Shown here in pieces: positions 58,231-64,000 of a stretch of 64,000 nucleotides of DNA. Under the pieces are notes generated by a model. It was not told the DNA's origin. It saw only the letters and a program-made list of their open reading frames with translations, and did no database searches. The position numbers were made by a program, and so were the translations under genes. Every line of letters begins with the position of its first letter. The stretch's first letter is position 1. Origin of the DNA: Psettodes erumei (taxonomy: Eukaryota; Chordata; Actinopteri; Pleuronectiformes; Psettodidae); NCBI GenBank assembly GCA_016785225.1, contig JAFBJZ010000620.1, positions 551,001 to 615,000 of the forward strand. The letters are read 5' to 3'.

Positions 58231-58270
<40 letters not shown>
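58225..58270 (+). repeat. (CA)n beside the cacng2 exon 3 acceptor
   Basis: About 22 CA units with one GA break. In the transcript it is (TG)n ending 11 bases before the exon. Confidence 0.95.
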
Positions 58271-58273
<3 letters not shown>

Positions 58274-61010
58274 CAGGAGAAGAATAGTCGTCACTGTCAC
58301 CGCTGGCACAGATTCTGCAGGCGTTAATGGGCTCTTAACTAATGCAGCAAAGTGAATGAGGAAAGCTTTGTGGTTAAACCTCTGCAAGATCGCAAATAAC
58401 CAACAGACAGAAGATCTGCGCCCTGCAACTACACACCAACATGTACAACTACAGTTGTGTGCTCCTGTATGTTGTTTGGGTGTTGAACCAAGGGGATGGT
58501 CAATAAGAGAAAAGGAGCGTCTGGAAAAGACGGGGTCGGATGGACGTCGGACAACGTCTCACGTCTTGCATGTCAGCAGCTCAGTTATTATCCTGTGAAG
58601 ATGCTCTGTGACTTATTGTTAAAAAAATAAAGTAGGTAGACAGGAAGTCAGTCTACCACCTTCACGCACTTTCAGTCAGTCATGCAATGCGAATCATCGA
58701 TATGATCCTTGGCATTTCTCTTACAGGGACACATACTGTACTTCACATTCTGCATTATATTATACTGTGCTCAGACTAATTTCTCTAAGTTAGGATGATA
58801 TATTTAGTGTGAGAAACTTCTCCTTCCTTTTGTATCTGAACTGGAGATCTCTCCTCCGATGGGCAGCGTGTCCGTCCTCCTCTATCAGACCCCTCTCCAT
58901 CGCTCCCTATCGCTCCATCTGTCTCTGTCCTCTCTCCTTCTCCTATCAGTCTGTCCATCAGCTGTCTGTCCGCCTGCCCTCTGCGTGCCCGATTTGCCGA
59001 TTGGCTTCGGGGGTGGGTGGAGGTGGGTGGTGCTGCCGCGATTACGGAGCTGGAGCCTTTTTTCTGAGGCGGCCAATGTCACATGTTCCTGAAGTTGTTG
59101 ATGTTTCTCTTTTATTCCCTCGTTATTCACAAGGACGCAAGTGGACAAGTCAACAATATTACTGAAGGTGATATTTTTAGTTAATATGTTATTATGCTCA
59201 TAAATGTGTGGGATCTTGAGCCAAGCATGGACCTCCTTTGGAAATGTTCCCTACACTCTGGTGTTATAATTGTTTGTTGTTGAGTTTGTCGGTCTTCATC
59301 ACTTGAGTAACTAAGGTATTTGTGCACAATCCGTCTGTAAAGCAACATTTTCACCAAAGCGATACTGGATTATTTCTGCAATAGTCCGCAGAGTCCTGTC
59401 GCTCTGGGCACTTCCAGTCCAAACGACCAGAGGTCAAAGGATAATTCCAGTTTTTTACAACTTCTGTGTTATGAAAAACAACCTCATTTGTCCATCGTGA
59501 GCATCCACATTACAATTTACAAACCGGCTCTCTGCTTTATCTTTGACCGGCTGCAGTTACCATACGTGCGTGTGCACAGTTCTTCTTTCCTGTTCTTCTT
59601 TCCTCAGATCATTCGACTAAATTCTTGGCTTGTTTACAACTTGTCTGCTGGTCTAAATGCTTTGTGCAGCAGCGTGGTACCGATGTACCGGTACGGTGTC
59701 ATCCTAACCGGGGAGGAACGAGGCCTGGAACTGCCAAATAAGACTTTAAGGGCCTAAAAATGGCCGTCGAAGAGAGGAAGAGCCAGTCGTGCAACCTCCT
59801 CCTTGATCTTCCTCTAATTTTCCGTCTGTCTTTTCCATCTCTTTCTGTGTGATGTCTTCTTTCCCTCCGTGTATTTCTCTCGCTCTCCAGTATTGCTGTA
59901 CCGTAATGGCTCCATTCACTGAAGCAGATCAAATATTAAGGTGACCTCAGAGTTGGCACCGCACTAAGCTTCTTCCTCCTCCTCCATCCTATTTGTTTTA
60001 ACCCCATCTCCTCTTCTTCATTGACATGTGCTGTCAGGGCAGATTTTCTTCAAGGTGGAAGCCCCCTCATACCGGCCAGATACTGTATGCACACACACTT
60101 TTGTTTTCCCCAGCGTAAGCGGAAATGCCTCCTGTTACGCACACACACTCCCTCACCTGTAGTACACTTGATTTACCACTCACTGGAGGTGAACACGCTG
60201 CTGGCAGAGATTCTTTACGACGTTAGCAGACACACAAACGCGGCGCACGCTACGGCGCGGACAGCACGTAATATATGGCGGCAGGGTTGTATTTTGCAAT
60301 CAAATCTTTATTGACTGTCTGCCAGGCCCCACCTGCCTCAGCTAACATTGGTACACATGTCAAGCCTTGTGTTTTTATCTCTCTATATTATATATCTTTG
60401 CAAAAATAGCAGCGAATTTACCACTTCAAATTGTTTTTGACCGCAAACACTAAGCGTTATTGCCGTCACATGAATTACTAAATTACATTAAACGTATGGG
60501 CCCGTATGGCTGTATGATTTCATGTGGTGTGGACTGACGTTAGCGGGAGAGCTTTGGTGGTACCACGGCAGGTTTGCATTTTCAGTGGAGCTGTAGGTTT
60601 TTGTAGCACATTACGTGTTTGTTTGGTATTAACGTCCAATAGTAAGTGTCGTATAAGCACTCACGGATGGAAACACCCAGGAATGTGCTTCACTTTTTCA
60701 AAAACACCTACAAAAAAAGACGCTCGGCGGAATGATTATATTGAGGAACAGCGAGTAGCGCGGACGTCGGGACTCGAGATTTCAACGAGCGGCGTTTAAA
60801 AAACCCCAAAAAACTGGACGACGCCAGAAAGGCAACAGCGGCGCAGAGCTGAAATTGACAAAATGCGAGGTGACTGTGAGGATGAAACATGAGAAGAATA
60901 GAAAGAGAAAAGAAATGAAGGCGGAGGAGGAAAAAGGAGGGTGAGACAAGAGGAGAAGCGAGGAGACTGCAGGCCTTCACTTCCCTGTGAAGCCCCTTAG
61001 CCGCGAGCTA

Positions 61011-61045
61011 TCTCTCTCTCTCTCTCTCGCTCTCTCTCTCTCTCT
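61011..61045 (+). repeat. (TC)n microsatellite
   Basis: About 17 TC units with one CG break, in cacng2 intron 2. Confidence 0.95.
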
Positions 61046-61956
61046 TTTTCGCTTTAAGCAGGAGGCATGGAGTTTAAAAGGAAGGATTTTTAACCAAATG
61101 CGCTGCCCTCCAGGCGCACGTCGCCGAGACGGGGAGAGGTGAGTGGAGAGTGAACGGGCGTCAGCTGCTTTGTTCAGGAGGCTGGAGGTCGCTGCGGGGG
61201 GCCGGACCCCCGACTTCCCGGCAGCGGGACGAGCTCCGTCTCCTCGCGCTGCACGGAACGCGTCGACAATCAGGCCAATCAGCATCTCATCAACTATATC
61301 TGCTTTGTTTTGGTCTTCACAGCTGTGTGTCACAGTCTCTGTGAAGCTCCAATTACATGGGACTGATATCACAAAGACGCCTGATTGGCTTCTCATTGAT
61401 CTTCACTTGAAGACTTAAAGGTACCGGCTGCAGTTTTAACAAGTCAAAAACTGCCGCGTAATCACGGTTACGCTTGTACAGGAGGTCTGAGGTGAAATTG
61501 CTTCGGCGGAGGTCTGTAAGACCGCGGAGGGACTTCCTGTTCCTTCTTTAATGTCTTTCATCAAATTCCACCAATGCGTAGGGAAAAACGCGCGCAGCCA
61601 ATCGCAGCCCTTGTCCCCCCCCAACACAATATCCCCGTCGACGGCGTGGCTTTTCGGTTATCCGCACGTCAGCGAAGGCGTGACCGACGGCGTATCCCTG
61701 GAGCGCGCGCACTTGGGTCCCTCGTAAATCCAGCTTTACTTCCTGCTAAGTCATGACGTTTTCCTAAAATGTTATTGCTACGCTCCAGCTTGGATCGCGT
61801 AGCTTAAGTAATGTGGCCGACCGTGTCGCTCAGGGCGTTAAGAGGCACTTATGAAATATGAAAGCAATAAGCAGGCAACGCCAGCAAGGGGATCGACAAT
61901 TGATTATCTGCATCCATCAATCTATCATCCATACCTACGTATCCTGTGCTGTTGCA

Positions 61957-61984
61957 GGGGGGTAGGGCGGGGGGGCGGGGGGGG
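61957..61984 (+). other. G-quadruplex motif
   Basis: Four G runs of six, three, seven and eight bases separated by TA, C and C: a strict G-quadruplex pattern on the plus strand (template strand side of cacng2). Confidence 0.7.
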
Positions 61985-62515
61985 TCGTGCCGAGTTTATA
62001 TTGCGCATCGTATCCCAGCTTATATTGGACATAAGGATACCTGCTGGACACATCAGCTGTCTGCTAACGATCAGCACGTACGTGATTTGCAATATTGTTT
62101 GTATGTTTCCCTGCTGGATCGTGCTGGTTTATTAGTTCACCGGTGTGTTTCTGAAAAGAGCAGAGAGCTGGAGCTGTGTGTCATTAATGCACACGCCCAA
62201 ACAATTACACAGAGGACGATCTGATGATGACACAGGTTGCTAATGATGGCGCTATGATACAGGTCTACAGGTAATAATAAATACAACATAAATCAAAAAC
62301 GAGGGTTTTTTTTATGCTGTTGTTGCATCTGTAACAATCTAAATCCTGCCGTTCTTGAAACACGTGAGTCAATGTGTACTGTGCACTGTGGTTCGACAAA
62401 GCGCACACAAAAACACAAAATCGTCTCTCGCCTTCCTTCCTCCCTCTTCTTTTTTCATTCTCTCTTTTACGCCTTCACCTTCCCTTCATTTCTCCCACCG
62501 CTTGGTTCTGCTGCA

Positions 62516-62524
<9 letters not shown>

Positions 62525-62562
<38 letters not shown>

Positions 62563-63069
62563 TCTGGCTGACTTATGGTTTCATTAGCTGCGGCAGAGGA
62601 GAGCCTTGTAATTGTGGCTGAATTATAGAGGTGGGGGTGGACACCACCATGGGAACTCCCTGGGTTCACACACACACACGCACGCACACACACACTTAAA
62701 TGTATACACACAAACGACAGTAAAGTGCAACCCCCCCATTACTTTGTCACAAAGCCGAATACACACTGGCTCAACGAGCAACAAAGTGAACACACTGCAT
62801 CGATCAGCCTCCCACCCACTCACTCACTCACTCTCTCTCTCTCTCTCTCCTGCTCCAAAGTGGGGTGTTTCCCATACACACTGTACACTACCCACGCAGG
62901 AACAATCTGCACACACACACACACACACACACACTCATCTAACTTCTAGCTCACACACAAAACACACACACACACACACACACATCCACATTTCGCCCAC
63001 GTGGGAGAGCCCAGCAGCAAAGAACATGGTAGGGGGAACTCAGCAAAGCGGCTACAGGGGAATAACTAA

Positions 63070-63117
<48 letters not shown>

Positions 63118-63231
63118 ATGCAAGGCTGACAAACATGTTTACCAGCAGAATCGTTTTTAGAAAATGAACAGAGGGAAGAAGAAAATTTTAAGCATGAACA
63201 CACACGCACCACCAGGAGGATGCAAGTGTGT

Positions 63232-63291
<60 letters not shown>

Positions 63292-63303
63292 GTGTGTGCG
63301 TGT
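62525..63303. repeat. Cluster of GT and CA repeats in both senses
   Basis: GT at 62525-62560, CA at 62910-62934 and 62962-62983, GT at 63072-63115 and about 63226-63303. Blocks of opposite sense could pair with each other. Confidence 0.9.
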
Positions 63304-63372
63304 AAGGGAGCCTGCGCAGTCTGTCACTCATTATCACACCGTATTACTCATGTAAATCGTGATATGCCTCCA

Positions 63373-63446
63373 CGTCACAACTCGGCTCCCAAAAATAGCG
63401 GCGGTGACATCAGCGAGTCGGATGATGTCATTCGCCGGTGACGTCA
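63373..63446. promoter_or_regulatory. Cluster of CRE/ATF-like sites
   Basis: CGTCA at 63373-63377, TGACATCA at 63405-63412, TGATGTCA at 63423-63430 and the full CRE palindrome TGACGTCA at 63439-63446. Four sites lie within 75 bases in cacng2 intron 2. Confidence 0.45.
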
Positions 63447-64000
63447 CATGTCTCCTAGCATCCCGATCCAGAGTATTAGTGTTATGTACGAGGCTCCAGT
63501 GGTCTAATTATAGAAACAGCAAGACTGTGCACTGCTTCCACTTCAGAGTGTTCAGAGCAAATCAGGACTCTGTGTGTGTGTGTGTGCATGCATTCTGGTA
63601 TTATTCTCTTTGTGAGGACCAAGCTCAAAACCTTACCAGAGAGGACATCTTAACTGGTCCTCATTTGACACTTGTACTGGAATATACTGTACATTCATTT
63701 CAATGTCTAACTACACTTTGACTCTGTGCTTCCACCCATTTATGATTCACAGAGAATTATTTGACTCATTTTACATTTTCTTATTAGTTCCTTTGTATAT
63801 TAAGATTATTAATGTTAACTGTTATTAATTACACTTCTCTGCACCTCTTCTCTTCGCCTAAACCATCTACAGCGTCAGAATTCAGTAATGAATGATACTT
63901 ATCAGTTATAATTCTTTAATTCATTTAGCTAATACTACTTCTGTAGTTTTCAATTTATACAAAAGTGAAGAACCTTTATTTGCGATTGAATATTTTTAGT

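Larger units (their letters stand above)
58214..64000 (-). other. cacng2: Part of cacng2 intron 2, window edge
   Basis: No exon is recognised. Exon 2 would encode the end of the first extracellular loop and was looked for without success. The stretch holds a CpG-rich patch (61150-61780), a G-quadruplex motif (61957-61984), a dense group of GT/CA repeats (62525-63303) and four CRE-like sites (63373-63446). Confidence 0.7.

Noticed and set aside
62612..63160. 182-codon ORF with repeated Thr-His and Val-Cys
   Set aside because: Translation of CA and GT microsatellites.
58214..64000. cacng2 exons 1 and 2
   Set aside because: I looked on the minus strand for the PEDADYEADTAEYFLR-type exon 2 and the first TM exon and found neither; they must lie beyond 64000.
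1..64000. Prokaryotic-style systems, CRISPR arrays, integrated phage or viral genes
   Set aside because: Regular repeats here are microsatellites without spacers. The only viral-like motif is the decayed LINE reverse-transcriptase fragment in syngr1 intron 2.

Overview
The window is nuclear DNA of a ray-finned fish, probably a percomorph. The evidence is spliced genes with vertebrate exon structure, very dense (CA/GT)n and (CT/GA)n microsatellites, and many fragments of interspersed repeats that I recognise as typical of percomorph genomes. There are no bacterial, phage or plasmid features, and I found no CRISPR array, tRNA or rRNA gene.

Four protein-coding genes can be reconstructed exon by exon from the sequence. 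tab1 (minus strand, 11 coding exons, 12476-25254) gives an uninterrupted 506-residue TAK1-binding protein 1. syngr1 (minus strand, 28193-42098) has three shared coding exons and two alternative last exons, giving synaptogyrin-1 forms of 237 and 195 residues. ift27 (plus strand, 7 coding exons, 43308-49293) encodes a 188-residue Rab-like GTPase of the intraflagellar transport B complex. cacng2 (stargazin/TARP gamma-2, minus strand) is partial: exon 3 (58073-58213) and terminal exon 4 (55467-55999) are present, while exons 1 and 2 must lie beyond the right edge.

Layout: 1-12475 holds no recognisable protein-coding gene, only repeats, a CpG/GC-rich block at about 3830-4930 and a strong orphan minus-strand splice donor at 9671-9679. 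12476-25254 is tab1. 25255-28192 is a short intergenic stretch containing the syngr1 3' UTR. 28193-42098 is syngr1, with an 8.9 kb first intron. 42099-43307 is a CpG-rich divergent promoter shared by syngr1 and ift27. 43308-49293 is ift27. 49294-55466 is convergent intergenic DNA and the probable cacng2 3' UTR. 55467-64000 is the 3' half of cacng2.

The genes do not form one pathway: TAK1/p38 signalling, synaptic vesicle membrane, ciliary transport and AMPA-receptor auxiliary subunit. The syngr1-tab1 pair, and the proximity of ift27 and cacng2, match two neighbourhoods on human 22q that I recall as megabases apart. The 42.1-43.3 kb interval is therefore a rearrangement junction relative to human that has become a head-to-head promoter. 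I see no previously undescribed protein system. The items most worth a second look are the alternative syngr1 C-termini, the divergent promoter, dinucleotide repeats abutting splice sites (cacng2 exon 3, tab1 exon 4), a cluster of CRE-like sites in cacng2 intron 2, and a foldback repeat family with at least seven copies.
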